The position numbers and the translations under genes are program-made. Source: JAWKOK01 sp963848115 (lineage in GTDB: Bacteria > Chloroflexota > Anaerolineae > Caldilineales > Caldilineaceae). From it: a DNA stretch of 64,000 nt. Below are positions 53,667-62,775 of the stretch, in pieces (position 1 is the first letter of the stretch; every line of letters starts with the position of its first letter). Below the pieces are notes generated by a model. It was not told where the DNA came from and searched no databases. It was given only the letters and a program-made list of their open reading frames with translations. The stretch covers positions 62,001 through 126,000 of the forward strand of contig CAWKCP010000007.1 in the NCBI GenBank assembly GCA_963848115.1, in the 5' to 3' direction.

Positions 53667-54539
53667 ATGAGATACGGCATCTATCTGCCAAATTACGGAG
53701 CGTACGGCGACGCGCGCCTATTGGCCGAACTCGCACATGAGGCCGAAGAAGCAGGTTGGGATGGTTTTTTTCTCTGGGATCACATTGCCGGCGAGCCCGG
53801 CATCGGTCCCATGGTCGATCCGTGGATTGCACTGACTGCCGTGGCTCTGGCCACGCAGAGTATTCGTATTGGCACGACGGTCACGCCTGTCCCGCGGCGG
53901 CGTCCGTGGAAGCTGGCCCGTGAGGTGGCAACACTGGATCAGCTCAGTGGCGGTCGGCTGATCCTGGGTGTGGGCATCGGGCTGGCCAAGTGGGAATGGG
54001 ACAATCTCGGTGAGGAGACGGATCAGCGGGTGCGGGGCGCCATGCTCGATGAAGCGTTGGACCTCATCACCGGGCTATGGCGTGGCGAAGCATTTGAGTT
54101 CTCCGGCGAACACTACAGTGTGTCGGTTCCCGAGTTTCTGCCCACGCCGGTGCAACAGCCGCGCGTCCCGATATGGGTTGGCGGATTCTGGCCCAACAAA
54201 GCTCCGATGCGCCGTGCGGCACGCTGGGACGGCATGTTTCCGCTGATCGGCGCCGACGAAGACGATCAGGCTGACGAGGCAACCGCGCTACGCGAGGCCG
54301 TCGGCTTCGTGCATGAGCAGCGTACTGCCCATGGTGATGTCGATGGACCATTCGACGTCGTCTATGTGGGCCACACGCCGTCGCCTGATGCATCTGGACC
54401 GGTGCAGCGGATGGCCGATGCCGGCGCGACTTGGTGGCTGGAGATCCTCTATCCGTGGGTCTATGGATGGGACGGCCAGGGGGATTGGCCTATCGAGGCA
54501 ATGCGCCGGCGTCTTCAAGCCGGCCCGCCTGTTGTGTAG
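53667..54539 (+). CDS. LLM-class (luciferase-like) oxidoreductase, probably F420- or FMN-dependent
   Basis: This 290-residue protein begins 'MRYGIYLPNYGAYGDARLLAELA' and has 'GWDGFFLWDHI' and 'RIGTTVTPVPRRRPWKLAREVATLDQLSGGRL', the hallmark of the bacterial luciferase-like superfamily. The start at 53667 is fixed by GGGAGAGGAGG. The enzyme should reduce or oxidise a small organic compound using F420 or FMN. The downstream GNAT fragment is unrelated. Confidence 0.9.
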   Translation: MRYGIYLPNYGAYGDARLLAELAHEAEEAGWDGFFLWDHIAGEPGIGPMVDPWIALTAVALATQSIRIGTTVTPVPRRRPWKLAREVATLDQLSGGRLILGVGIGLAKWEWDNLGEETDQRVRGAMLDEALDLITGLWRGEAFEFSGEHYSVSVPEFLPTPVQQPRVPIWVGGFWPNKAPMRRAARWDGMFPLIGADEDDQADEATALREAVGFVHEQRTAHGDVDGPFDVVYVGHTPSPDASGPVQRMADAGATWWLEILYPWVYGWDGQGDWPIEAMRRRLQAGPPVV

Positions 54540-54596
54540 TTGGATCGATGATGGGCCTGCAATGGAATATACCGCGCAGGCTGAGCCTGCGGTGCA

Positions 54597-54848
54597 TTGA
54601 GCCTGACGAAACGTCGATACCGGGTTGACCCGCCTTTGCCTTCGACATACTCAGGCGACGGCTACCTCTGCGCGTTTGCCAATGGCTACGAGAAACTCTT
54701 TTCCTTCGTGCGTGCCGACAATCCGGCCGCCCTGACCACCTATCTCAACCAAGGGTTCACGGTTATGGGAACTGCGCGCAACCAGGCCAAGATCAACGGC
54801 CGTCATGTCGACGAGATCATCATCGAGCGGCAACTGGGTGATTCCTAG
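54597..54848 (+). pseudogene. Truncated GNAT acetyltransferase remnant
   Basis: The frame contains 'NGYEKLFSFVRADNPAALTTYLNQGF' split over about 60 residues, ending 'NGRHVDEIIIERQL', which matches the C-terminal third of a GNAT N-acetyltransferase (acceptor and CoA-side strands). The N-terminal CoA-binding part is absent. No good start exists. This is most likely a gene remnant. Confidence 0.6.
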
Positions 54849-54851
54849 CTG

Positions 54852-54927
54852 CTGCCGGGAATAGACCTGGCGGCCGGAATCACTCTGCTCTTTGCAGGTC
54901 CTGTTTCTAACTCCCGGCAGTCTATTT
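54852..54927. repeat. Inverted repeat CTGCCGGGA / TCCCGGCAG
   Basis: A 9-bp perfect inverted repeat (54852-54860 and 54912-54920) has a 51-nt spacer, and the second arm is followed by TCTATTTT. It may act as a weak terminator between the GNAT remnant and the convergent gene. Confidence 0.4.
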
Positions 54928-55002
54928 TGGCAAAACGGCGAAACGGAGGGGCGGTGTCACCTCATCGTGTCCGCAGAGCCGATATCAGTCGAAAAGCGGA
55001 TG

Positions 55003-56559
55003 TCAGGCCAAAGTCTGGCTGCGCGCATCCTCAATCAACTCTTGCTTCAGATCCCACAACTGTTGGGAGAGCGAGACATGATAGATGTGTGGATTGACCA
55101 GACGCCGGATGCCGGGGTCAAGTCGCTCTAGATCTTCGTCGCGCTGACGACGGATCTCGGCCAGCGGCGGCGGATCGTAGGCGAGCTTGCCGTCAGTGTA
55201 AACGGTGGTTTGCAACAGCTCGATGTCGGAAAGATCGGCCTGGCGCACGATCCGATACTTGGTGTGGTCCATGGGATGACGCAACAGGATGCGTTCTTGT
55301 CGGCGCGGGTCTTCGTCTTTAAGCGCCAGCAAATCAGCGGTTGCCTTGTTGCGTTTGTCATAGAGCCGCCACAGCCGTTTGTTGCCCGGATTGGGCGTTT
55401 TGGCCAGTGTGTCAGAGATCTTGATAGCCGAGTCCCAGTCTCCGTCCCGCAATATAGCCACCAACTTGTAGACGCCGCCCAATGCCGGATCGCCCCATGA
55501 CGTCACCAGCCGCGTGCCCACACCGTAGACCAGCCGTCCGATGACCTCGTCCGCGTCCAGGCCGTAGCGGGGCGCTTCCTGGCTGATCTGCGTGATGATC
55601 TGCCAGATCACGATCTCATCCAGATCGCTGGAGAGCACGATCGATGTGTCCGGGAAGCCGGCCTCGTTGAGCTGTTTGGCGGCTTGAATGCTCAGATAGG
55701 CTTGGTCGCCCGAGTCGAGACGGATGCCGACCGCTGCGTGCCCCTTGCGTTTCAGCTCCTCAAAGACTCGGATGGCATTGGGCACACCGCTCTCCAACGT
55801 GTCAATGGTGTCGACCAGCAACAGGCAGTCATCCGGATAGAGGTCGGCATAGGCACGGAAAGCGCCGATCTCGCCCATGCCTAATGCCATGAAGAGCTGC
55901 ACCATGCTGTGGGCGTGGGTTCCCTTGGGCGGCAGGCCGATGACATGTGACATGCCCACGTTGGAGCTGAAGTCGGCACCGCCAATCAACGCTGCACGCG
56001 TGCCCTCGTTCGCGCCCTTGCCCTGGGCACGCCGAAGCCCAAACTCCAGAATCGGCCGCCCTCGACCGCTCTCGACGATGCGCGCTGCTTTCGTCGCCAC
56101 CAACGTCTCATAGTTGAGCATATTGAGCAGGGCAGTCTCAACGATCTGCGCCATCGCCAACGGTCCCTGCACCACGGTCAACGCTGTGTTGGGATGAACG
56201 ACCCGTCCTTCGGGGATGGCGCGGATGGTCAACCCCGAGAAGTCGCCATTTTGACGAAACCATGCGAGAAAATCGTCGGCAAAGATCTGCTCACCGACGC
56301 TGTTGCGTTGGCTGCGCAGGTATTCGACATCCTTGTCGCGTACAGACGTCTTCTGCATCCAGGCCAGGAAGGTCTCCATCCCAGCATTGATGCAGTATCC
56401 GGCCTGATGGCTGCCGTAGTCGGGATAACTGCGGAAGAAGTGGTCAAACTGAACATTCATCTCGTGCAGGCCGGCTCGGAAGTAGAGCTGGGCCATGGTC
56501 AGCTGGTACTGATCCGTAAAGAGAATGCCTTCGGCTACGGCACGGCTTCGATCATGCAT
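55003..56559 (-). CDS. pncB: Nicotinate phosphoribosyltransferase
   Basis: This 518-residue enzyme converts nicotinate and PRPP to nicotinate mononucleotide in the NAD salvage pathway. The family pattern is visible in 'TDQYQLTMAQLYF' near the N-terminus, 'EFGLRRAQG', 'THAHSMVQLFM', 'VDTIDTLESGVPNAI', 'GIRLDSGDQAYLS' and 'VYGVGTRLVTS'. The length fits the longer class of NAPRTases with a C-terminal extension of about 80 residues. It stands alone, convergent with the LLM gene. Confidence 0.93.
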   Translation of the reverse strand: MHDRSRAVAEGILFTDQYQLTMAQLYFRAGLHEMNVQFDHFFRSYPDYGSHQAGYCINAGMETFLAWMQKTSVRDKDVEYLRSQRNSVGEQIFADDFLAWFRQNGDFSGLTIRAIPEGRVVHPNTALTVVQGPLAMAQIVETALLNMLNYETLVATKAARIVESGRGRPILEFGLRRAQGKGANEGTRAALIGGADFSSNVGMSHVIGLPPKGTHAHSMVQLFMALGMGEIGAFRAYADLYPDDCLLLVDTIDTLESGVPNAIRVFEELKRKGHAAVGIRLDSGDQAYLSIQAAKQLNEAGFPDTSIVLSSDLDEIVIWQIITQISQEAPRYGLDADEVIGRLVYGVGTRLVTSWGDPALGGVYKLVAILRDGDWDSAIKISDTLAKTPNPGNKRLWRLYDKRNKATADLLALKDEDPRRQERILLRHPMDHTKYRIVRQADLSDIELLQTTVYTDGKLAYDPPPLAEIRRQRDEDLERLDPGIRRLVNPHIYHVSLSQQLWDLKQELIEDARSQTLA

Positions 56560-56616
56560 GGTTCACCTCAAACTAGACTGACGATGAGATCGGATTGGAT
56601 ACATCTGCACGGGAAT

Positions 56617-56662
56617 TTGTCGCAGATTCACACAGATGGAAAACGGATGGGACACGGATGGG
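56617..56662. repeat. GGACACGGATG-family repeat
   Basis: It contains CGCAGATT and GGGACACGGATGGG, words shared with the palindrome at 22176-22226. It is a partial or degenerate copy in the 320-bp divergent gap before the RACo-like gene. Confidence 0.4.
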
Positions 56663-56798
56663 TTGACTTCATTTTAGATGCCAATCTTGTGCCTTACAAA
56701 TCGATCTGACGCTTTCGTGACCATTCGTGTCAAGAAAAGGCTTTTTGCAGTAGAGTTACGCCTAATCTGAGATCCATTCGGTCGTATGGGTGCAAGTT

Positions 56799-56826
56799 GG
56801 TATGAGACCAGACCGGGGGGTATAAT
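56799..56826 (+). promoter_or_regulatory. Probable promoter of the RACo-like gene
   Basis: TTGGTA at 56799-56804, a 16-bp spacer and a perfect TATAAT at 56821-56826 suit a housekeeping sigma factor. The transcript would start near 56833, giving a leader of about 48 nt with no strong ribosome site. Confidence 0.55.
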
Positions 56827-56880
56827 GTTTCGAATCGTACCGCATGTCTGTCACGTTTTTATAGTGAAATGATTGGGCCT

Positions 56881-59148
56881 ATGTCGAAAAAACACCAACC
56901 CTCAACTGATTCCAAGACGCAGAGTGACACAGAGCAATTCGTCAACGGCGAGGGCGCGCGGGTTGTCTTTCAACCCAATGGTCGCCAGGGCGATGTCGCC
57001 ACCGGCACCTCATTGCTAGAGGCGGCTCGACGCATGGGGGTCGAGATTGAATCGATCTGCGGCGGGCATCAGACCTGCGGAAAGTGCAAGGTCAAGGTCG
57101 AAGAGGGCGAGTTTGCCAAGTTGGGCATCCGCTCAACGGCGTCCCATTTGACACCGCCCGGCGAGCGCGAACTCTCCTATGCCCAGAAGCACAACTTCGG
57201 TGAAGGCATGCGCATGAGTTGCGCCTGCGAGATCACCGGCGACCTGGTCATCACGGTGCCCGAAGAGAGCCAGACTCGCAAGCAGATCGTGCGCAAGGAG
57301 GCAGGCGTCACGCGGGAGATCAGCGTCGATGCGCCAATGCGTCTCTACTACGTCGAATTGCCCGAGGGCGACCTCAAGGATCACCGCGGCGACTGGGAAC
57401 GGCTGCGCGACGAATTGCAGGAGGTCCACGGTCTCGAAGATCTGCGCGTCGATTGGTCAGTACTGGTCGAGTTGCAGGATGCGCTGGCCAAAGCCCGCCG
57501 TGCACTCACCGTGACGGTCCTGGCCGAGCACGAAGTCGTGCGCGTCCAGCCCGGCTTTCATGAAGATATTTACGGCATCGCTTTCGACGTGGGCACGACC
57601 ACGGTGGCAGGCCATCTCTGCCATCTGCGCACCGGCGAGATACTCTCCAGCGCCAGCCGCATGAATCCCCAGGTACCCTATGGCGAGGACCTGATGAGCC
57701 GGGTCTCCTACGCCATGATGCATGATGACGGCACCGAACGCATGCACCAGGTCATGATCGAGGGCATCAACGGCCTCATTGCTGACATGTGCCAAAAGGC
57801 AGGCATTGCAACCGATGACGTGGTTGAGGTTGTGGCTGTCGGCAATACGACCATGCACCATATTTTGCTCAACATCAATCCACGAGAACTGGGGGGCTCG
57901 CCCTTCAGTCTGGTCACTCATTCTGCGCTTGACATAAAAGCTCGTGATCTGAATATCGATATCTGCAGAGGCGGCAATTTTCACGTTCCGCCCTGTGAGG
58001 CGGGCCATGTGGGGGCTGACAACGTCGGCGTGTTGGTGGCGGAAGCGCCCTATCATCAGGACAAGCAGCAACTGATCATCGACATCGGCACCAATGGCGA
58101 GATCCTGTTGGGCAATCGTGACGAAGTCATGAGCGCCAGCAGCCCGACCGGACCGGCCTTCGAAGGCGCACAGATCCTCCATGGCATGCGTGCTGCTGAC
58201 GGGGCGATCGAGCGGCTGCGTATCGACCCTGTCACGTTGGAGGTCAAATATCGGATAATCGGCAAGGAAGAGTGGATCGAGAGTGAGGTGAAGGGCGATA
58301 AGAACGAAGAACAAAGGTCGGGCAACGGCGATGACATCGCGGTAGAGGCTGATGATGAATCTCCGGTCTTAGATCCCCGCGAAGCACGTCGTGCGGCTCG
58401 CGAAGCGCTCCTCAATCCAGAACTCAAAGCCTCAGGTATCTGCGGTTCCGGAATCATTGAAGGCGTGGCAGAGCTGTTCCTGGCCGGTGTCATCTCGCCC
58501 AATGGACGTTTTGTGGAGCTGGATCATCCACGCTTACGCACCGGACTGGGCAACGGCCGTGGCAAGGCCGAGTTTGTACTGGCGTGGCCCCACGAGACCA
58601 GCACCGGCCGCGAGATCGTCATCCACTCTGACGACATTCGTGCCATCCAATTGGCCAAGGCCGCACTCTACGCCGGAGCCAAACTGCTCATGCGTCGCAT
58701 GGAGTTGGAAAGCGTCGACCACGTCGTGCTGGCCGGGGGCTTCGGCAGCTACATCGATCCCATGCACGCCATGGTGCTCGGCCTGATCCCCGACTGCGAT
58801 CTGGAACTCGTCAGCGCGGTGGGCAACGCTGCGGGTGACGGCGCACGCATGATCCTGCTCGATCGGGAGAAGCGTGCCGAGGCTGAGTGGGCGGCGCGCT
58901 GGGTGACCTATGTCGAGACCGCAGTCGAACCCTCTTTCCAGGAGGATTTCGTCGTCGCGCTCGACTTCCCCCACGCGGTCGATCCGTTTCCCAAGCTGGT
59001 GGTGCTGATCGAAGAAGCGCGTGCCAAGTGGCCGCCGGAACGCCATGAAGCCTACGCTGCGTTCCTGCCCAATCGTGGTGATCATCGCACCAGCCGTTCA
59101 GAACGAGAATCTCGGCGCTCGGCACGGGCCGCTCGCCGCAAACAATAA
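56881..59148 (+). CDS. RACo-like reductive activator of corrinoid proteins
   Basis: This 755-residue protein has an N-terminal plant-type [2Fe-2S] domain with C60-x5-C66-x2-C69 and C114 ('MSCACE'). A linker and a large ASKHA-type ATPase domain follow ('GIAFDVGTTTVAGHLCHL', 'VAVGNTTMHHILL', 'IIDIGTNGEILLG', 'GICGSGIIEGVAELF', 'HVVLAGGFGSYIDP'). RACo/RamA proteins use ATP to reduce Co(II) corrinoids to active Co(I). It is longer than typical family members by two parts: an acidic insert at about 460-505 and a basic C-terminal tail of about 20 residues. ATG 56881 is chosen over 56869. Confidence 0.9.
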   Translation: MSKKHQPSTDSKTQSDTEQFVNGEGARVVFQPNGRQGDVATGTSLLEAARRMGVEIESICGGHQTCGKCKVKVEEGEFAKLGIRSTASHLTPPGERELSYAQKHNFGEGMRMSCACEITGDLVITVPEESQTRKQIVRKEAGVTREISVDAPMRLYYVELPEGDLKDHRGDWERLRDELQEVHGLEDLRVDWSVLVELQDALAKARRALTVTVLAEHEVVRVQPGFHEDIYGIAFDVGTTTVAGHLCHLRTGEILSSASRMNPQVPYGEDLMSRVSYAMMHDDGTERMHQVMIEGINGLIADMCQKAGIATDDVVEVVAVGNTTMHHILLNINPRELGGSPFSLVTHSALDIKARDLNIDICRGGNFHVPPCEAGHVGADNVGVLVAEAPYHQDKQQLIIDIGTNGEILLGNRDEVMSASSPTGPAFEGAQILHGMRAADGAIERLRIDPVTLEVKYRIIGKEEWIESEVKGDKNEEQRSGNGDDIAVEADDESPVLDPREARRAAREALLNPELKASGICGSGIIEGVAELFLAGVISPNGRFVELDHPRLRTGLGNGRGKAEFVLAWPHETSTGREIVIHSDDIRAIQLAKAALYAGAKLLMRRMELESVDHVVLAGGFGSYIDPMHAMVLGLIPDCDLELVSAVGNAAGDGARMILLDREKRAEAEWAARWVTYVETAVEPSFQEDFVVALDFPHAVDPFPKLVVLIEEARAKWPPERHEAYAAFLPNRGDHRTSRSERESRRSARAARRKQ

Positions 59149-59192
59149 AGATAGGCCAACTGCGCAGGATGGGCACATCGTAGGAACATGTA

Positions 59193-59218
59193 GTAGGGAC
59201 AGGTCTCAGACCTGCCCA
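59193..59218. repeat. Palindrome sharing GGACAGGTCTCA
   Basis: GGGACAGGTCTCAGACCTGCCC forms an imperfect hairpin, with the same core as the terminator-like palindrome at 49930-49960. Confidence 0.55.
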
Positions 59219-59262
59219 CCACCAGGCCCGTCCTGAAAAATCCGCATGAAGGAGAAACATCT

Positions 59263-61194
59263 ATGGCACCGACCCTTGCACCCTACGGTTCGTGGCGCTC
59301 GCCAATCACCACAGACCTAATTGTCTCAGAGACCATTGGCCTTGGCGGCATCACCCTGGACGGGGAAGACATCTACTGGCTAGAAATGCGTCCGGCCGAA
59401 AAGGGACGCTATGTGCTTGTGAAGTCGGCGCCGGGCAGTGAGCCGGAAGAGATTCTACCATCGGACACCAACGTCCGTACCCGCGTCCATGAATATGGCG
59501 GCGCGGCCTATGCCGTGCATGAGGGGACAGTTGTCTACTGCAACTTCGCCGATCAGACCATGTATGTTCAGCGTCCCCGCGAATCACCTGTCGCATTGAC
59601 GCCCGACGGCCGGCGCTATGCCGACATCGTATTTGATGTCGGGCGCGAACGCGTGATCTGTGTGCGCGAGGATCATACGAATCCGGATGTGGAGGCCGTC
59701 AACACATTGGTGGCCGTGGATCTGGCTACGGGTGGAGAGGGAATTGTGCTCACGTCCGGCTTCGACTTCTATTCGTCACCGGCCATCAGCCCGGATGGAT
59801 CCCGGCTGGCCTGGCTTGCCTGGAACCACCCTGACATGCCCTGGACCAACACCCAGCTTTGGGTGGCCGACATCGCAGACGGCGGCTTGCTGGCCGATGC
59901 CCGGTATGTAGCCGGGGGCTTCGACGAATCCATCTTCCAGCCGTCTTGGTCGCCGGATGGGGTGCTCACTTTTGTCTCTGACCGCACCAACTGGTGGAAT
60001 CTCTATCGCTGGGACGGCGAGACGACTGAAGCCGCCTTCCCGATGGATGCCGAGTTTGGACGACCCCAGTGGATCTTTGGCAATCCAACCTATGGATATG
60101 CCTCGGAGAACGAGATTGTCTGCGCCTACACGCAGGATGGGGCCTGGCAGCTAGGCGCTATCGATGTCGAGGCCGGTACGCTGGCAACCTACGATCTGCC
60201 CTATTCGGACTTCAACTTTGTCGAGGTCACGCCCTCGACTGTCGTATTTATGGCTGGATCGCCGGCAGAAGCCGGATCTATCGTGGCCATGGATCTGGAG
60301 ACCATGGACCTGGAAACATTGCGCTGGTCCAGCAAGGTCACGGTTGATCCCGGCTACCTCTCCATGCCCGAATCCATCGAATTTCCGTCTCGGCATGGCG
60401 AGTCCGCCTATGCCATCTACTATGCGCCCCGCAACCAGGACTACGAAGCGCCGGAGGGTGATTTGCCACCGCTGTTGGTGATGAGCCATGGCGGGCCGAC
60501 CGGCGCTACGTCCGGCAGCTTCAGCCTCAACATCCAGTTCTGGACCAGTCGCGGTATCGCCGTCGTCGACGTAAACTATGGTGGCAGTACCGGCTATGGG
60601 CGCGAGTATCGCATGCGTCTCAACGGCACGTGGGGCATCGTTGACATTGACGACTGTGTGGACGCAGCCCGCGCGTTGGTGGCGCGTGGCCTGGCCGACG
60701 GCGAGGGTCTCCTCATCCGAGGCGGCAGCGCCGGCGGTTACACGACGTTGGCCGCATTGACCTTTGAGGATGTCTTCAAGGCAGGGGCCAGCTACTTTGG
60801 CGTCAGTGACCTGGGCGCGTTGGCTACTGAGACCCACAAGTTTGAATCACGCTATCTCGACAATCTCATCGGCCCCTATCCGGAACGTCAGGATCTGTAC
60901 GAGGAGCGTTCGCCGCTCTTCCATACGGAGGATCTCTCCTGTCCCGTAATTTTCTTCCAGGGACTTGAGGACAAGATCGTATTGCCGAACCAGGCCGAGT
61001 TGATGGTTGATGCCCTGCGCGCAAAAGGCGTTCCTGTGGCTTACGTTCCTTTCGAAGGCGAGCAGCATGGGTTCCGGCAGGCAAAGAATATCAAACGCTC
61101 CCTGGATGGTGAACTCTACTTCTACAGCAAGGTCCTGGGCTTTGCGTTGGCGGAACCGGTGGAGCCTGTTGAAATCGAAAATATGGATGGTTGA
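59263..61194 (+). CDS. Prolyl oligopeptidase-family (S9) serine peptidase
   Basis: This 643-residue protein has an N-terminal seven-bladed propeller-like region (about 1-385, with TolB/WD-style 'SPDGSRLAW' and 'SPDGVLTF' repeats) and a C-terminal alpha/beta-hydrolase domain. The catalytic triad is S489 in 'GGSAGG', D570 in 'LEDKIV' and H602 in 'EGEQHGF'. It resembles dipeptidyl- or acylaminoacyl-peptidases. No signal peptide is present, so it is probably cytoplasmic. AAGGAG precedes the ATG. Its stop overlaps the region of the next gene's start, so it is co-transcribed with the corrinoid-linked genes. Confidence 0.9.
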   Translation: MAPTLAPYGSWRSPITTDLIVSETIGLGGITLDGEDIYWLEMRPAEKGRYVLVKSAPGSEPEEILPSDTNVRTRVHEYGGAAYAVHEGTVVYCNFADQTMYVQRPRESPVALTPDGRRYADIVFDVGRERVICVREDHTNPDVEAVNTLVAVDLATGGEGIVLTSGFDFYSSPAISPDGSRLAWLAWNHPDMPWTNTQLWVADIADGGLLADARYVAGGFDESIFQPSWSPDGVLTFVSDRTNWWNLYRWDGETTEAAFPMDAEFGRPQWIFGNPTYGYASENEIVCAYTQDGAWQLGAIDVEAGTLATYDLPYSDFNFVEVTPSTVVFMAGSPAEAGSIVAMDLETMDLETLRWSSKVTVDPGYLSMPESIEFPSRHGESAYAIYYAPRNQDYEAPEGDLPPLLVMSHGGPTGATSGSFSLNIQFWTSRGIAVVDVNYGGSTGYGREYRMRLNGTWGIVDIDDCVDAARALVARGLADGEGLLIRGGSAGGYTTLAALTFEDVFKAGASYFGVSDLGALATETHKFESRYLDNLIGPYPERQDLYEERSPLFHTEDLSCPVIFFQGLEDKIVLPNQAELMVDALRAKGVPVAYVPFEGEQHGFRQAKNIKRSLDGELYFYSKVLGFALAEPVEPVEIENMDG

Positions 61195-61199
61195 CAGTA

Positions 61200-61493
61200 A
61201 TGGCAAAATATCAAATCACGTTCTGGCGTAACATTCCGTCCATGGTTACGGCGCAGGAGGGGCGACGAAATCGCGTCCGCGCAGAATTGCCGGTGCGCTT
61301 TCAAGAAGCGATTGATGAAGCAGCAATGCGCGCCGGCCTTGCCGGCACGGACGCCTATCTGGACCAGTGGCGCAAGAGCGATTGGCAGGAGCGAGACGGC
61401 GAGCCGAAGGCGGTTGCTGACAGCGTCGCTGCTGAACTCGAATCAGAATACTCAGAGGCGAAAGTTCGCGAGCTGATCAGCGACAGACGATGA
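61200..61493 (+). CDS. Small PF13769-type ('virulence factor') protein
   Basis: This 97-residue protein begins 'MAKYQITFWRNIPSMVTAQEG' and contains 'LPVRFQEAIDEAAMRAGL' and 'AYLDQWRKS', a pattern I recognise as the small PF13769 'virulence factor' family. The family name is historical; its members often sit next to corrinoid and folate methyltransferase genes. ATG 61200 is preferred to TTG 61191. It begins 5 bp after the peptidase stop. Function unknown. Confidence 0.75.
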   Translation: MAKYQITFWRNIPSMVTAQEGRRNRVRAELPVRFQEAIDEAAMRAGLAGTDAYLDQWRKSDWQERDGEPKAVADSVAAELESEYSEAKVRELISDRR

Positions 61494-61544
61494 AGGAATG
61501 TCGACAGTCGGAACCACAGTAGGCATCAAAAAAAGGCAAAAATC

Positions 61545-62552
61545 ATGACTCAAACAAACACGAATCCGCTCCTTGCTCGCTTTGAATCAGGCGAGATTGT
61601 GGTGGGCGACGGCGCCATGGGCACCATGTTGCAGGGCGTCGGGTTGACGGACGGCGGTGCGCCTGAAATCTGGAATGTCGAGAAACCGGAAGCACTGCGC
61701 GAAATCTATCAGGCCTATGCGGATGCCGGAGCCGATGTCATCACGACCAACACGTTTGGCGGCAGCCTGGGGCGCTTGCAGTTTCACAATGTCGGCGACC
61801 GGGTCTATGAGCTGAACCGGGCCGCCGCTGAGTTGGCCAAGGAAGTTGCAGCCTCAACCGGCGCATTGGTGGCGGGCGATATCGGTCCTTCCGGCGAGTT
61901 GATCGAGCCGGTGGGGATTCTCACCATGGACGAAGCCATCGACATGTTTGCCGAGCAGGCGCGGGGTCTCATCGACGGCGGCTCTGACTTCATCCTCATC
62001 GAGACCATGAGCCATCTCAATGAGATGGAGGCGGCCATCAGAGGCGTACGCAAGGTGGATCCTGATGTCTTCATCGCCGCCACCATGAGCTTTGATACCA
62101 ACTACCACACCATGATGGGCGTCAGCCCGCGAGATGCGCTACAGACATTGGCCGATTGGGGCGTGACCGCGATCGGAGCCAACTGCGGCAATGGTCCTGA
62201 GGAGATCGAGGTGGTCATGACCCAGATGGCCCAGTATCGGCCGGATGGCATCTATCTCATTGCCCAGAGTAATGCCGGGCTGCCTCAATATGTGGACGGC
62301 AAGATCGAGTACGACGGCACGCCCGACGTGATGGCCGAGTATGCACTCAAGATGCGCAACCTCGGCATCAACTACATCGGCGCCTGCTGTGGCAGCACCC
62401 CGGCCCACATCGCCGCCATGAAGGCGGCGCTGGACGAGGCCAAAGACCAACCCATTGCCGGGCCTCCTCCCGTCGACCCGGATGCCGCCATCGAAAGTCC
62501 GGAAAGTCGTGCAGCGCGCAGTGCGGAGCGGAGACAGGCGAGACGGGGGTAG
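61545..62552 (+). CDS. Homocysteine S-methyltransferase domain protein
   Basis: This 335-residue protein has the Hcy-binding barrel of MetH/BHMT ('VVGDGAMGTMLQGVGL', 'ADVITTNTFGGS', 'GDIGPSGELIEPVG'). The zinc-binding cysteines are visible in 'GANCGNG' and 'GACCGSTPAHIAAM'. It should accept methyl groups onto homocysteine to make methionine, or act on another thiol. It lacks folate and cobalamin domains, so the methyl donor must be a separate protein or a small molecule. The C-terminal 30 residues are a basic/acidic low-complexity tail. Confidence 0.88.
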   Translation: MTQTNTNPLLARFESGEIVVGDGAMGTMLQGVGLTDGGAPEIWNVEKPEALREIYQAYADAGADVITTNTFGGSLGRLQFHNVGDRVYELNRAAAELAKEVAASTGALVAGDIGPSGELIEPVGILTMDEAIDMFAEQARGLIDGGSDFILIETMSHLNEMEAAIRGVRKVDPDVFIAATMSFDTNYHTMMGVSPRDALQTLADWGVTAIGANCGNGPEEIEVVMTQMAQYRPDGIYLIAQSNAGLPQYVDGKIEYDGTPDVMAEYALKMRNLGINYIGACCGSTPAHIAAMKAALDEAKDQPIAGPPPVDPDAAIESPESRAARSAERRQARRG

Positions 62553-62775
62553 GGCAACTGCGTGCCACGCACTTCGTAAGGATCGGGTGGACCAACTTGG
62601 GGCCGCAATTGGCATTGCTATTTCGACCCGAGTGTGGCCCATGCGCTTTTCGTATGTTGACAGGCGATCGACCAATGATCATGAAACTCACCCGTGCCAA
62701 TCTCACGCAGCAGGCAGCAAGCGGCATGCCCTACATCCGCGCATATAATCCAGCACGCATCATGCAGTATACTCC

